A DNA stretch of 64,000 bases from Ehrlichia ruminantium str. Welgevonden (GCF_000026005.1 NC_005295.2:1294655-1358654); one strand, 5' to 3'; positions 32,104-44,289 are shown, numbered from the stretch's first letter. Numbers and translations: made by a program. The notes: a model not told the origin generated them from the letters alone.

Positions 32104-33660
32104 ATGAGTAGTGAACACATACCACAAGGAATAAAACGTTGGTTGTTTTCAACAAACCATAAAGATATAGGTACATTATATATAATTTTTTCTATTATAG
32201 GTGGTATTGTAGGAGGGTTTTTTTCTCTCATATTAAGATTACAACTTGCACATATTAATGTGTTAGACAATAACTATCAGTTATACAATGTTATAGTAAC
32301 AGGTCATGCATTAATCATGGTATTCTTCATGATTATGCCTGCTTTAACTGGAGGCTTTGGTAATTGGTTTGTGCCATTACTTATAGGAGCTCCAGATATG
32401 GCATTTCCGCGTCTTAATAACGTAAGTTTTTGGTTATTAGTATCATCACTAATTTTACTATGCACTTCTGTATTTATAGGAGAAGGTGCAGGTACAGGTT
32501 GGACTTTATATCCACCATTATCATATATAAATTCTCATCCAAGTGCAGCAGTAGATGTAGCAATATTTGCAGTTCATGTTGCTGGAGCCTCATCAGTTAT
32601 CGGTGCAATTAACTTTATTGTCACAATATTCAATATGCGTGCTCCTGGTATGACACTCTTAAAAATGCCATTATTTGTCTGGACTGTATTATTAACATCT
32701 TTTATGTTAATTGTTACAATTCCAGTTCTTGGTGGAGCAGTTACAATGCTTTTAACAGATAGAAACTTCGGAACAAGTTTTTTTGATCCTGCTGGTGGAG
32801 GAGATCCTCTACTATTTCAACATTTATTTTGGTTTTTTGGACACCCAGAAGTATACATAATTATATTTCCTGCGTTTGGAATAATCAGTCAAATTGTATC
32901 AACTTTTTCACACAAAGCAGTTTTTGGATACTTGGGTATGGTGTTAGCATTACTAGGTATTGCTGCAGTTGGTGCAGTGGTATGGGCTCATCACATGTTC
33001 ACTGTAGGGCTTAGTGCAGAAACAGTAACATACTTTAGTGTTACTACTATGTTAATAGGTGTTCTGACAGGTGTGAAAGTATTTAGTTGGATCGCAACCA
33101 TGTGGGGAGGACAGATAGAGTTTAAAACCCCCATGCTTTTTTCAATAGGATTTATTTTTGTATTTGTTATAGGTGGAGTAACAGGAATTGTAATTTCACA
33201 TGGTGGTATAGATAAAGCACTACATGATACATATTATGTAGTAGGACATTTTCACTATGTCATGTCAATCGCAGCACTATTTGCAGCTTTTGCTGCATTT
33301 TACTACTGGATAGGAAAAATATCAGGAAAACAATATAATGAATGCTTAGGTAAAATACATTTTTGGTTAACCTTTCTTTCAACGAATATTACATTCCTAC
33401 CACAACATTTCTTAGGAATATCTGGCATGCCAAGACGTATTCCAGATTACCCAGATGCATTCATACCATGGAACTATATATCATCTGTAGGTGCAGGACT
33501 ATCATTCTTATCTGCATTGTTTTTTATTTATATTGTAATCCATACTCTAAAAAAAGGCAAAGCAGCCCCCAGCAACCCATGGGGAGGTGATACATTAGAA
33601 TGGACAATCCCATCACCTGCACCTTTCCATACCTTTGAAGACATTCCAAAGGTTGATTAA
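32104..33660 (+). CDS. coxA: Cytochrome c oxidase subunit I
   Basis: A 518-aa, twelve-helix catalytic subunit containing heme a and the heme a3-CuB site. Visible ligand and proton-channel motifs are [20 protein letters not shown] (low-spin heme histidine), [17 protein letters not shown] (CuB His and the cross-linked Tyr), WAHHMFTVG (two CuB histidines) and [12 protein letters not shown] (heme a3 and heme a histidines). Length is typical. It lies 8 bp after coxB and 2 bp before ctaB. Subunit III is not in the window. Confidence 0.98.
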   Translation: MSSEHIPQGIKRWLFSTNHKDIGTLYIIFSIIGGIVGGFFSLILRLQLAHINVLDNNYQLYNVIVTGHALIMVFFMIMPALTGGFGNWFVPLLIGAPDMAFPRLNNVSFWLLVSSLILLCTSVFIGEGAGTGWTLYPPLSYINSHPSAAVDVAIFAVHVAGASSVIGAINFIVTIFNMRAPGMTLLKMPLFVWTVLLTSFMLIVTIPVLGGAVTMLLTDRNFGTSFFDPAGGGDPLLFQHLFWFFGHPEVYIIIFPAFGIISQIVSTFSHKAVFGYLGMVLALLGIAAVGAVVWAHHMFTVGLSAETVTYFSVTTMLIGVLTGVKVFSWIATMWGGQIEFKTPMLFSIGFIFVFVIGGVTGIVISHGGIDKALHDTYYVVGHFHYVMSIAALFAAFAAFYYWIGKISGKQYNECLGKIHFWLTFLSTNITFLPQHFLGISGMPRRIPDYPDAFIPWNYISSVGAGLSFLSALFFIYIVIHTLKKGKAAPSNPWGGDTLEWTIPSPAPFHTFEDIPKVD

Positions 33661-33662
33661 AT

Positions 33663-34550
33663 ATGGGAATACAATCCAGTACTATGAAGTTACCATTAAT
33701 ACATGAGATATCAGATTATTGGCATTTGCTTAAACCAAAGATTATGTATCTTGTTGTCCTCACAGGAGTTACAGGAATAATAATCGCTCCAGGTAACATT
33801 CATCCTTTAATTGCAGTAATTAGTACACTATGTATAGCATTAGGATCTGGAGCTGCTGGAGCAATAAACATGTGGTATGATAGTGATATAGATGCACTAA
33901 TGACAAGAACAAAAACACGCCCTATACCTGCTGGAAAAATTTCCAGATCTAGTGCTCTTGAAGTTGGACTGGTATTGTCATTCATATCAGTAACAATAAT
34001 GATGATAGCAGTAAATTACATATCCGGTATACTTCTAGCTATTAGCATTGGATTTTATATCTATGTATATACAATGTATCTCAAAAGAAGAACGCCACAA
34101 AACATAGTAATAGGAGGAGCTGCAGGAGCATTACCACCTATCATTGGATGGACATCTGTTACTGGGTCTATTTCTATAGAAAGTTTAGTATTGTTCTTGA
34201 TTATTTTTATGTGGACTCCTCCACACTTTTGGGCATTATCATTGTTAAACTATCATGAATATGAAAAAGCAAAAATACCAATGTTACCAGTGACACATGG
34301 AATATTTACTACTAAAATTCATATATTAGTCTATAGTATTCTGCTATTCCCAATAACGTTATTACCAGGGCTTTTCCTAAAAGACCCAGTGTTATATGAA
34401 ATAACAGCAATACCACTTGGATTAATGTTTGTAGTACAAGCTTTTCAAGTATTTAAATCAAGTATTTCTTATCATTACAGAGTAATGTTCACGTATTCAA
34501 TCATCTATCTTTTCATTTTATTTACTTGCATAATGCTTTCTAGTTTTTAG
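33663..34550 (+). CDS. ctaB: Protoheme IX farnesyltransferase (heme O synthase)
   Basis: A 295-aa UbiA-family membrane prenyltransferase that converts heme B to heme O, needed for the heme a of the oxidase encoded just upstream. The prenyl-diphosphate binding motif is in NMWYDSDIDALMTRTKTRPI, and the second conserved loop is DVNYHE-like LLNYHEYEKAKIPMLPVTHG. About nine hydrophobic segments are visible. It starts 2 bp after the coxA stop, so it is the last gene of the operon. Also called cyoE or coxE in other annotations. Confidence 0.95.
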   Translation: MGIQSSTMKLPLIHEISDYWHLLKPKIMYLVVLTGVTGIIIAPGNIHPLIAVISTLCIALGSGAAGAINMWYDSDIDALMTRTKTRPIPAGKISRSSALEVGLVLSFISVTIMMIAVNYISGILLAISIGFYIYVYTMYLKRRTPQNIVIGGAAGALPPIIGWTSVTGSISIESLVLFLIIFMWTPPHFWALSLLNYHEYEKAKIPMLPVTHGIFTTKIHILVYSILLFPITLLPGLFLKDPVLYEITAIPLGLMFVVQAFQVFKSSISYHYRVMFTYSIIYLFILFTCIMLSSF

Positions 34551-35306
34551 CTTACAGTAATGTTACAACACAAAAAATAATAACAAACTATATACTTATA
34601 TTATCTATTGTAATAGATTAATCATAAAATTAGTACATATCAAAGCATTCTTGTTTACAGTACTTTTCATTAACTACATAATTAGATATAAAATATAGAA
34701 AATACACAAATCACAAATTATGCAACTGCTTTAATGTACAATTTACAGTCATTATCCTATTTTTAATACAATAAAACATTAAAATGTATTCATAAGTCAA
34801 TATAAGGAAACTTCATATACAGATAAATACCTATATAACAACTACATATAAAAAAACAGTAGCTTCTTATATTGCACCACTTAATAAGTATCAATTAAAT
34901 TGATCAATTATATGAACTAATATCACACAGTATCTGGTTATACTATAAAGTACTATATAATAGTAGTTTCAAAACAAAACTTATAATTAATAACCAAGTT
35001 ATTACACAGACTAGTATCACAAAAAATAAAATATAACTGAAAAATCATAAAGTTAGTGATGTCTTATATACTTGCGGTACAACGAATGTCTAACATATTA
35101 TATATCGACACTTGATACAACAGATACCCTGCCATATTGTGATAATACATATTACCTACAAAAGATCTCCGATAATAAATACACATTTTCTTATAAGTAT
35201 CTTTACCTATCTACAAGCAAAGTATACCACTACAATTAAATACCACACCCTTTATACAGAACGTACTCTATATTCATTGAGTACCCATTTTACCGAAAAG
35301 TCTTTT
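34551..35306. other. Gap between ctaB and bamD 3' ends
   Basis: The two genes converge here. I see no coding frame other than an antisense shadow entering bamD at 35112-35357, and no clear terminator hairpin. Confidence 0.5.
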
Positions 35307-36059
35307 TTAGTTATGGGACAATACATACCACTCACTACCTACACAGCATTCCTGTAGTAAAGATATATACTTTTTATAAGCATCCTTATCTCCTAGAGAT
35401 AAATACGCTTCAGCAGTTCTATAGACACTTTCTGGAAAATATCTTGTATTCTTGTAACGCTTCAGGATAGTACTAAATCTTCTAATAGCAGCAACATACT
35501 CTCCACGTTGTAAATAAAATTTACCTATTGAAAATTCTTTTGCCGCAATATGCTCATGCACCATGTTTAATCTTAAGTTCACTTCTTCTAAATACTGAGA
35601 ATTAGGGAACAAACGTACAAATTCATCTAATAATTCTGAAACTTTATATGCAACACTTTGGTCACGGTCTATATCATTAATCTGCATGTAATTTGCCATA
35701 ATACGTAAATAATACGCAACATCTATATCCTCACTATCAGGATATAGATTTATATAATCTTCTGCATAAGTTGCCGCACGTGAATAATTTTCTAATTCAT
35801 AATTTAAAAATGACATCATAATACGAGCTTTAATAGCTACTGGAGAGAATGGATATAGACTATCTATTTCTTCAAGATCTTTCACAGCATCCTTATACTG
35901 TTTATTACTAGACTTCTTTAAAGCACTTTCATATATTCCATCCGCTGTTCTATTTTCAACAGATTTTACAACACGTTCCTTACTCAAGAAAGCACAACTA
36001 ACAATAAAAAGGCAACTTATCAGAACTAATATATTCTTAAAAACCTTCAAGTGATACAT
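35307..36059 (-). CDS. bamD: Outer-membrane assembly lipoprotein BamD
   Basis: A 250-aa lipoprotein of the BAM complex, which inserts beta-barrel proteins into the outer membrane. The N-terminus carries a lipoprotein signal (NILVLISCLFIVSCAF, lipid-attachment Cys at residue 22). TPR-like helices follow, with family phrases YESALKKSSNKQYKDAVKDL, YPFSPVAIKARIMMSF and YPDSEDIDVAYYLRIMANY. Length matches BamD/ComL proteins. Together with the SurA-like chaperone it serves outer-membrane protein assembly. It diverges from purD. Confidence 0.93.
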   Translation of the reverse strand: MYHLKVFKNILVLISCLFIVSCAFLSKERVVKSVENRTADGIYESALKKSSNKQYKDAVKDLEEIDSLYPFSPVAIKARIMMSFLNYELENYSRAATYAEDYINLYPDSEDIDVAYYLRIMANYMQINDIDRDQSVAYKVSELLDEFVRLFPNSQYLEEVNLRLNMVHEHIAAKEFSIGKFYLQRGEYVAAIRRFSTILKRYKNTRYFPESVYRTAEAYLSLGDKDAYKKYISLLQECCVGSEWYVLSHN

Positions 36060-36177
36060 AATTAATCACCTATACTATATAATATAAAAATTAAAACTTA
36101 TTGAAACATAAAGATCTGTCTGAGACAAGCAATTTTTACGCACATCCTTGTATAAAAAGGTACACTCATTAATACTA

Positions 36178-36205
36178 TTGACAACCACAAGATTGATACT
36201 AGAAT
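36178..36205 (+). promoter_or_regulatory. Candidate promoter of purD
   Basis: TTGACA at 36178-36183 and TAGAAT at 36200-36205 with a 16-bp spacer, about 30 bp before the purD start. A perfect -35 box is uncommon here, so this is a good candidate. Confidence 0.5.
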
Positions 36206-36238
36206 TCACAAGTACACATAAACTAAAGGAGCATGCTA

Positions 36239-37504
36239 ATGAATGTATTGGTAATTGGTTCCGGTGGACGTGAGCATGCAATGTTACATAGCATTCGCAA
36301 GTCCACACTATTAAACAAGCTATTTATTGCACCAGGACGTGAAGGAATGGAAAATTTAGCAGAAATAATAGATGTAGATGTCAATAATACCATAGAAGTA
36401 ATCCAGATATGTAAGAAAGAGAAAATTGATTTAGTAATCATAGGCCCAGAAATAGCATTAATGAATGGTTTGTCAGATGCACTAACAGAGGAAGGAATAC
36501 TTGTATTTGGTCCATCGAAAGCTGCAGCTCGTCTCGAGTCTTCAAAAGGTTTCACAAAAGAATTATGTATAAGATATGGAATACCTACAGCAAAGTATGG
36601 TTATTTTATTGATGTAGGACCAGCCTGTAAATTCATTGATAAACAGAAGTTACCTTTAGTAGTAAAAGCAGATGGACTCGCACAAGGTAAAGGAACTATC
36701 ATATGTTATACACATGAAGAAGCTCATAATGCTGTAAATGCAATGTTATTAGGCAATAAATTTGGAGAAGCAGGACACGCTGTAATTATTGAAGAATTTC
36801 TTGAAGGCAAGGAAATTAGTTTCTTTACATTAGTTGACGGATCTAATCCAATAATACTAGGAGTTGCACAAGATTACAAAACTATAGGAGATCATAATAA
36901 AGGACCTAATACCGGCGGTATGGGATCATATTCCAAACCAAACATTATCACACAAGAAATGGAATATATCATAATTCAAAAGATAATATACCCTACTATC
37001 AAAGCAATGTTTAACATGAATATACAGTTTAGGGGCTTATTATTTGCCGGTATAATCATAAAGAAAAATGAACCTAAATTACTTGAATATAATGTTCGTT
37101 TTGGTGATCCTGAAACACAGTCAATTTTACCACGTTTAAATTCTGATCTTCTAAAACTTTTATCACTTACAGCAAAAGGAAAACTAAGTAATGAATCAGT
37201 GGAATTAAATAAAAAAGCTGCTCTATGTGTAGTAGTGGCTAGTCGTGGATATCCAGGAGAATACAAGAAGGGCTCTATAATTAAGGGAATAGAGGAAATT
37301 GAAAAACTACCTAATATCCAGCTATTACATGCAGGGACCAGAAAAGATGGAGATAATTGGGTATCAGATGCCGGTAGAGTGCTTAATATCGTAGCACAAG
37401 GTGAAAATCTAGCTAGTGCAAAACATCAAGCATATGCAGCTTTAGATTTATTAGATTGGCCAGACGGGGTATATAGGTATGATATAGGATCATGTGCATT
37501 GTAA
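36239..37504 (+). CDS. purD: Phosphoribosylamine-glycine ligase
   Basis: A 421-aa ATP-grasp enzyme joining glycine to phosphoribosylamine in de novo purine synthesis. It opens [15 protein letters not shown], the family hallmark, and contains [42 protein letters not shown] and [12 protein letters not shown]. The frame also offers an ATG at 36233, but AAAGGA at 36225-36230 sits 8 nt from the ATG at 36239 and only 2 nt from the other, so I use 36239. prs, which makes its substrate precursor PRPP, is elsewhere in the window. Confidence 0.95.
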   Translation: MNVLVIGSGGREHAMLHSIRKSTLLNKLFIAPGREGMENLAEIIDVDVNNTIEVIQICKKEKIDLVIIGPEIALMNGLSDALTEEGILVFGPSKAAARLESSKGFTKELCIRYGIPTAKYGYFIDVGPACKFIDKQKLPLVVKADGLAQGKGTIICYTHEEAHNAVNAMLLGNKFGEAGHAVIIEEFLEGKEISFFTLVDGSNPIILGVAQDYKTIGDHNKGPNTGGMGSYSKPNIITQEMEYIIIQKIIYPTIKAMFNMNIQFRGLLFAGIIIKKNEPKLLEYNVRFGDPETQSILPRLNSDLLKLLSLTAKGKLSNESVELNKKAALCVVVASRGYPGEYKKGSIIKGIEEIEKLPNIQLLHAGTRKDGDNWVSDAGRVLNIVAQGENLASAKHQAYAALDLLDWPDGVYRYDIGSCAL

Positions 37505-39356
37505 TGTATTAATCTATTAGTCCAGTGCATAATGTATCGTTATACTATTTCAGCTGCATAAAATCACAGTTGATATGTTATAAATGTTTTACTTATTTAT
37601 TCTAATCATGCCATACTAGCATGTTATTAAAATAACATCAGTAACTATTATCTTATTTACTGAGTTAATCATCGGTATAAATAAACATCCTTCTACAATT
37701 TTAATTGTCTACAGCAATAACATACCATATTGAATATAATATGAAAAATTATTAGTTTTAACATATATTATATATGTACACAATTTATATGTACATAATA
37801 GTAAACTAGTATTCCTATTAAGATAACACAAATAATCTACTATAGTAATAATAGCATTAATCATAAATAGCTTTAGTTTAAATTTTTACAGCAATAACAC
37901 ACTACTAATACTACTTGAATACAGTATAAAAATTACTGACTTTAATATATCATGACACGTATGATTTGGATGTTAAATTAGAAGGAACTTCAACTATAAT
38001 AAAACGTTAGCTTCTTTTTAAAATTGAGTACTAGTATTTAATCTAAATAATATTAGATAGGCTATCATTGTGTTTTAGAGTGAAATTCTTACATTAACAA
38101 TCTAGCTATCAGTATTAACTATCACACAGTACTAAAAATTATCATAAAGATATTTTTATACACTACCTAAGTATACACAATATATAACTATCAACTGTAA
38201 CAATAAACACATATATATGTGAACAAAAGATTGCTTTGTTTATTACACACAACATTACTACCAGAATAATTAGGTAATATTATTCACACATTTGCTTATA
38301 ACAGTTTTTATATTATACATATTTTAAATATATCGCTCTATATCTAGTGGTAATATGTAACATAGTTAAAAATATAACAGTGACATTATATGAGTAATGT
38401 ACTTCTTATATATTTCAAGTAATAATCAGTAGCACAAGTTGTTTATACCCACTACCTATGCTAAATCAAGTTCAAAGATTTTTATAACCTGATTAATATA
38501 AAATACATGAGCTTAATCTACATCCAATAATATATACCTAGTAATACATGTACAAGATTTAATACTATATTGATATTACAAGACATGTTTTCTACATTAT
38601 GTAATAGTTACTTAATCTAGATTGATAATCACAATACACAAATTTAAAAAAACACAACAAATATAAATCAATGCATACCTTAGATCAATAACTGTTAGAT
38701 TTGTGAATTTTATTACCACCCCACTATACTCATCTACCAATTTAATAATAATAAATACCACTAATAACTCATTATCTACTTATTAACTAACACAAAATGT
38801 TAGTTATGCGCAATTATTGATATTATTGTAAAATGACATACAACTTAAACTTTCTCATAATTTTACACACATCTGTATCACTCGACAACAGTCATACTAG
38901 GTTTTACTGACAACAGAGACAATACTTAATAATATAAATAACGTCACTATTGATATTACTATAAACTTGATAAATAAATTTTTACTGCAGTATTACTTAA
39001 AAAATACCGCTTTACGTAATTATAGAACACTATTATAGAAATCACATTCTTCTTGTAGATAACTATAAACTTTATCATAATTTCATACAAACCAGTATTA
39101 CTTAACACCGATAACATCAATTCCTACTAGCATAGAACAGATAATTTATTCAATATAAAAAAGCAACTACTGATATTATTACTGTAAATTCAATAAATAA
39201 ATTTTATTATAATATTACCTTATAATGCTGTGATAATTTAACATAGTATATTATCTAATATAGACTACAACATGTAATGATCATTTAATCATACTTAACT
39301 ATCTATAAGCAGCATATCAATATACTACATGAGAAAATTTCAAACCAAATTGGCAA
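37505..39356. other. 1.9-kb gap with faint repeats
   Basis: No gene is visible. A short AT hairpin (ATGTTATT / AATAACAT, 37621-37638) follows purD and could aid termination. CTACAGCAATAACAtAC near 37710 recurs near 37888, and a stretch with TGATATTAcTaTAAA, AATAAATTTT and ATAATTTTACACA-like words recurs two or three times between about 38750 and 39240; both are old, diverged tandem duplications. Confidence 0.45.
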
Positions 39357-39385
39357 TTGACAACCTATGTTATTACAATTATAGT
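39357..39385 (+). promoter_or_regulatory. Promoter of yajC
   Basis: A consensus-like site: TTGACA at 39357-39362, 17-bp spacer, TATAGT at 39380-39385, about 20-30 bp before the possible yajC starts. It is the best promoter match in the window. Confidence 0.6.
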
Positions 39386-39406
39386 TAAGCTTCTATGTAA
39401 ACACAA

Positions 39407-39787
39407 ATGGTCATGAACATGTCAATTATATCTGAAGTTTTTGCAGCAGCAGCAACATCATCAGCTTCAGCTTCAGGAGTTGGAAGTTCAATTGCAGGGT
39501 TAGTCCCTTTAGTGTTGATTTTCTGTGTATTCTATTTTTTTATTATCAGACCACAACAGAAAAAGATCAAAGAACATAATAAACTATTAGAAAGTATAAA
39601 AAAAGGTGATAAAGTTATTATCTCCAATAGTATATTCGGCATAGTTACAAAAGTTGATGCAACAGGTGGGCACTTTTTTGTAGAAGTATCAGAAGGTGTG
39701 GAGCTTAAAGTGTTAAAGTCTTCAATTTCCGAAGTATTAGATAAAAATAATAAGCCAACTCCTGCTCAAGAAGCTACTTCTAAATAA
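39407..39787 (+). CDS. yajC: YajC, preprotein translocase accessory subunit
   Basis: A 126-aa single-pass inner-membrane protein associated with SecDF and the Sec translocon. The signature is one hydrophobic segment followed by RPQQKK: VLIFCVFYFFIIRPQQKKIK. Then comes the conserved block IKKGDKVIISNSIFGIVTKV and VEVSEGVELKVLKSSISEVL. Length is normal. Three in-frame ATGs (39407, 39413, 39419) are possible starts and none has a strong ribosome-binding site. No sec gene adjoins it. Confidence 0.93.
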   Translation: MVMNMSIISEVFAAAATSSASASGVGSSIAGLVPLVLIFCVFYFFIIRPQQKKIKEHNKLLESIKKGDKVIISNSIFGIVTKVDATGGHFFVEVSEGVELKVLKSSISEVLDKNNKPTPAQEATSK

Positions 39788-40687
39788 CTAGCTTTTTTAT
39801 GTTATCTAGATAGTTGTATATTTATCAAGTTATAGTCAGCATATGCTTTTATTGTTGTTACATGTTTCTATTAACTTGTATCAAATACAATTAGTAGCAC
39901 CACTATAATTTACTAGTACTTATATGCATATCTAATATATATTAAATATAAATTCTCTTTCTCTCACTAAAACATATAAAACAACTACTTATTATTGTGT
40001 ATTCTTTTAATATAAATAGTGTACCAAAGTCTCCCAAAAACTGCATAAGCAACTACATACTCATAATCAAAAAAGTACACTATATATCAAGTAATATAGA
40101 AAACCCCTTAAAAAATATTGCTATTCAAGAAATACAAACACATACCTATGTTAATATATCATGGAAGCCTATATACTTCAATTATATGTTATTAGAACCA
40201 TATAAATAAACATATTATTACATAATGACTTATTCAGTAACCTTAAACACTCTTATAACATATACGATAACTTTAATACTTAAATAATGGATTTCTTATT
40301 TCCTATCATATATGACTAAATAACTATATATGCTATACCTGTATAAAAAACACTAGATTACTAAAAGTTTATGTTACACGTGCTTATTTTTTATATAACA
40401 GTTGAAGAATGAGCTCATATTTTTATAAAATCACTTTACTGTCACATAGATTAGCATGGCTACTACCTAATCTTAGATGCATAAAATACTAAATGATAAC
40501 AAATTGATGTCAGGATTACTTAGATACATATAATTTAAAATATGCTATTTAGTAAAACTTCAATTAAATACCACATCAATAATAAATAATAGTAACCTCA
40601 TTCCTTTATAACATTACAAAGTACCAGCTTAAACCTATAACTCTCAACATTTAATATTACAAAGAAAACTAATATATCTAAATTTCC
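39788..40687. other. Gap between yajC and popZ
   Basis: A 70-codon frame at 39997-40209 has no ribosome-binding site and no recognisable features, so it is not called. Nothing else is visible. Confidence 0.5.
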
Positions 40688-41392
40688 CTAACCTTGATTT
40701 GATTTTTTTACTATATGTTTAATTTCCCGTTCAACAATATCTTGTACTACTTTTTGTAGATTATTGTTAAGCCATGTAGATAACTCTGGCTTGAGTATAC
40801 TTATTACTAACTCTTCTATAGTAGGGCTTTTATCTTGAGCAGTAACACTAGGCAATGTAGTATAATGATGTATTTGTGTGATGAGTTTTTTTATTTCCTC
40901 ACTACTTGCAAAAACATTTTCAGGAGACAGCAAGTTCTGGTGATGTATTTCTTTAATTTCTGATGATGCAGTACCTTCAATTTTTGATAATCCTTCTGAT
41001 ATAGTATGTTTTGTTGTTAACCGTCTTTTTTGAGACGATTGCTCTATAGATATAAACTGATTCATACTAGATAGCTGATCAGGATAAATTTTTTCTCTTG
41101 TCATTGCTACTTCTATATCAGGCTTTATATTGATCTGAGACACTGGACTTATGGGCACTGTTGTTGAAAAATCAGCCATAGCTTGAAATGTTTGATTGAT
41201 TTCACTTAATGTATTACGTGCACACTGTATATTATTTAACTCCACAATATTTTCTGGATCTTCTAAGTTTAATATTTCATTACTAGTATCCTGTTGATCA
41301 GTAACCAAATCTGTCGTATCATTGCTAGACATAACTTTCCTAATGTTAGCAATTACGTCTTTAATAGACTGAAAATTATTAGTATCACTCAT
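40688..41392 (-). CDS. PopZ-like polar organising protein (DUF2497)
   Basis: A 234-aa protein with the PopZ layout: a short N-terminal helix (FQSIKDVIANIRKVMSSN), a long polar, low-complexity middle, and a conserved C-terminal helix bundle (ELVISILKPELSTWLNNNLQ and on to IVEREIKHIV). In other alpha-proteobacteria this C-terminal part oligomerises and the N-terminal helix binds partners at the cell pole, anchoring chromosome origins. Length fits. It follows tolC after 21 bp, so they probably share a transcript. That it works with CtrA (in this window) is inference. Confidence 0.85.
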   Translation of the reverse strand: MSDTNNFQSIKDVIANIRKVMSSNDTTDLVTDQQDTSNEILNLEDPENIVELNNIQCARNTLSEINQTFQAMADFSTTVPISPVSQINIKPDIEVAMTREKIYPDQLSSMNQFISIEQSSQKRRLTTKHTISEGLSKIEGTASSEIKEIHHQNLLSPENVFASSEEIKKLITQIHHYTTLPSVTAQDKSPTIEELVISILKPELSTWLNNNLQKVVQDIVEREIKHIVKKSNQG

Positions 41393-41413
41393 AAATTTAT
41401 CATATTAAATAAA

Positions 41414-42661
41414 TTAATTAATATTCAATTGTCCGATCAAAGCAAGTAAATTATATATACTAATGATAACATTACTCTGTACATTAACTAAATTTACTTT
41501 TGCCTTCAATAACTCTTCTTCTGCATCTAACACATCTAGAATCGTCCTTAAGTTTAATTCAACTTCTTTCTTAACTCCAAATAATACAACTTCTGTATAC
41601 TTTACATGATCTTGCGCAGCTTGTAGCATAGAATTAGCTGTAGAAATGCTCTCCCAATTTGAAACAATAGATTCTTTTATCGAATTCAATGCTTCATAAT
41701 ATGCATACATTTTTTGTTTTACAGCAAGCTCAGACTGTGTCACTGCTCCAAGATTAAGTCCTTGCTGAAATATAGGTAATGACATCTTAATCTCAAAAAC
41801 ATCTTCAGTTTTTTGAATATCCTTGTTAAGAATATCAGTTTCTGTATAGGAGGTAACAGCTGATACACTAATAGAAGGCAATAAATGCCCAAGTGCAATT
41901 AAAACACCTTGTTTAGCTGCTTTATGTCCATTGTTAGATATCTGTAAAGAAAGATTATTCCGTTGTGCAATCTCTAAAGCCTCTTCCACTGAGCTTGGTA
42001 ACACAGGTGCAACAGGATCTTGTAAATCAATTGGCAATTCTCCTATTGTATGAACATAACTAGCTTCTGCAGCTTTCATATTACCATACGCCTTAATGGA
42101 TTCTGACTTAGCAGCAGATAACCTAGCAGTTGCTTGTGATACATCTGTTTTTGTCACTTCTGCTAAAGCAAATCTTTTTTCTGTAGCCAATAAATGCTCA
42201 GTTAAAACCTTTTCTGTATGTTGAGTCAGCTTATAAACTTCAGATGTTGTTAAAACTTTCATATACGCTTTTACTGCATTAAGGAGAACGTTTTGTTTTT
42301 CTAATAAGAAATTGATTTCCTCAATATTCGTTAAATATTTAGCTTGCTGAAAAGCAGCAGCATCAGCTCCACCATTGAATACCTGTTGCGTTACACTAAT
42401 ACTCATGTTTTTTATGTTATGATCTGAAGTCAGACCAGGAAAACGTGAGTTATATGAATATACAATCGATGGTAAAAATTTTGATATACTACTCAGTTTG
42501 AGTCTTTGTCTATTTTCTAAAGAACCATAGAACTTTGCTTTTATACTAGGATTATTTTTCAATGCTGCATGCAATGCTTGATTCAGGTCAGTACAATAAC
42601 TACCATGAGGCAGCATAATTAATACCATAATCAATATTAGGATGTAACAGGTTTTATACAT
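41414..42661 (-). CDS. tolC: TolC-family outer-membrane efflux protein
   Basis: A 415-aa outer-membrane channel component that pairs with inner-membrane exporters or type I secretion systems. A signal peptide (ILILIMVLIMLPHGSYC) precedes the first OEP repeat (LNQALHAALKNNPSIKAKF), and the second repeat begins at SVEEALEIAQRNNLSLQIS. Long coiled-coil helices fill both halves (for example ATARLSAAKSESIKAYGNMK). Length is typical. popZ follows 21 bp downstream. The exporter partner is not in the window. Confidence 0.92.
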   Translation of the reverse strand: MYKTCYILILIMVLIMLPHGSYCTDLNQALHAALKNNPSIKAKFYGSLENRQRLKLSSISKFLPSIVYSYNSRFPGLTSDHNIKNMSISVTQQVFNGGADAAAFQQAKYLTNIEEINFLLEKQNVLLNAVKAYMKVLTTSEVYKLTQHTEKVLTEHLLATEKRFALAEVTKTDVSQATARLSAAKSESIKAYGNMKAAEASYVHTIGELPIDLQDPVAPVLPSSVEEALEIAQRNNLSLQISNNGHKAAKQGVLIALGHLLPSISVSAVTSYTETDILNKDIQKTEDVFEIKMSLPIFQQGLNLGAVTQSELAVKQKMYAYYEALNSIKESIVSNWESISTANSMLQAAQDHVKYTEVVLFGVKKEVELNLRTILDVLDAEEELLKAKVNLVNVQSNVIISIYNLLALIGQLNIN

Positions 42662-44235
42662 ACAAAATCTAATAAATTAAATATTTCTAGTATTATGCAA
42701 AAAAATTATACTGACAACGATTAAACTGTAATTAATTTTCATTAGCAAGCATTAAGTGTAATTTAAATGATATAACACTATATCACTAGTTATACATCCA
42801 AGTATAATTGGAAAATTGGTTATTAACCAGATTATACTACCATAAAATACAATTACGGGATCTTTTTTTTTATAAATCCACCATTTACCCTAAATAATCT
42901 AGAAAACTTAGACTAATTCAAATAATATACCTTATCAAAGAATATCTAAAGTGTTTAACTGATTTAGTTAATATAACAAAACAACTCAATAACTGATATA
43001 CATTAAACTAGAAGTTTTACAACACTAAATAAAATGGTGAAACACCCAGATTGATTAAATACAATTTTTTACCCTTATCCTGGAATGGATAACATAAATC
43101 ACAAATTCTCAAGAGATTAAATAAACTATATTCAAAGTAACTGCCACCCCCAATATATTCCTTGTTAACTAAAAACAAATCCCACTACACCAACATCAAA
43201 TGAGTTTTTTATTCTAAATACACGAATATTATATAAAAATAGCAATAGTTAAATCTACTACTTTAGAATAACAAATAATCCACTTATCAACTAGGAACCA
43301 TTATCAATACACTGATAACTTAGCAAGTTACCAATTAATTGCTCAAAGTTCAACATTATTTAACATAACATTCAAATATTTACCTTTAACAAATTTTCCT
43401 ATGCTGAATATACAAGTAGTATTAATAACATGACTCAAAAACACCCTATCAGTAAGTTAATAATAAATGTAGACATCATTATGGAATAGTACCAATGTAT
43501 TTCAAGTAAGCCATTGACCAGAATAATAAATATACTTATTTAATTACTAATACATAAACACTGCCTAGTCATATAATTATTATATAAATCACTAGCTTCT
43601 ATATAAATAAGCCAGTAGACACCTCTATATTAGTCAATTACAATAGATTAAACTAATATAACCCAGGTAGAATGGTTACTTATATTATCAAATTATCACC
43701 TACAATCAACCAAACTTAGTAACGAGAAACAGTAAATTAAAGCATTAACTTGATAATACTAAAAAAGTACTTGCTTTACTAACATTGTATAGTTAATTTA
43801 ACAATCTTATTACAATCAGAGAAACAATAAGCCAAGTACACCTTAAAATCCATAATATAACTTTAGGTCAAACATTTACAATTTTAAACTATACACTATT
43901 GAATATCATCAAGATAAATATGCATAAATTCTCAGTCTATAAAATAGAACATAATCTTATTATTAAGGTAACAGTATTGTTTGGAGATAAAACAAATTTA
44001 TCTGATGTTCAGGTAGGTAGTTGATCTGGTATTACTATTTTATGTTATGGATCTATCCATCAAAACTCCATAAAGTAAACACTATATGTGATAACACTCT
44101 TTAATATGTTTATTTTTGTATTTTACTTAATTTTAAATAATCACCATTATTACATATAATACAGTTATTGATTTTGCTTATTTATATTCTCTGTTAGTCA
44201 TTTAATTTTAAGATTAAATACTTAGTGAGTTTTTA
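42662..44235. other. 1.6-kb gap with one coding-like stretch
   Basis: Mostly AT-rich DNA. At 43920-44024 (+) a 34-codon frame reads HKFSVYKIEHNLIIKVTVLF then GDKTNLSDVQVGS before TGA, and the same frame continues SGITILCYGSI after the stop. It may be a decayed gene end; the parent is unknown. Confidence 0.4.
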
Positions 44236-44264
44236 TTGACAAGAAAGCATTGTATTATTATCAT
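44236..44264 (+). promoter_or_regulatory. Promoter of rplM-rpsI
   Basis: TTGACA at 44236-44241, 17-bp spacer, TATCAT at 44259-44264, about 25 bp before the rplM start. It is suited to drive the ribosomal protein operon. Confidence 0.55.
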
Positions 44265-44289
44265 CAGAGCTTATTAGCAATGGATGCAT

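Noticed and set aside
32430-33590. Short plus-strand frames inside coxA (60, 61 and 75 aa)
   Set aside because: Shifted-frame shadows of coxA.
35112-35357. 81-aa plus-strand frame
   Set aside because: Starts in noncoding DNA and runs antisense into bamD; no start signal.
36075-36555. Two minus-strand frames upstream of and inside purD
   Set aside because: Antisense to purD and its promoter region; no independent support.
39997-40209. 70-aa plus-strand frame after yajC
   Set aside because: No start signal or motif; likely chance in AT-rich DNA.
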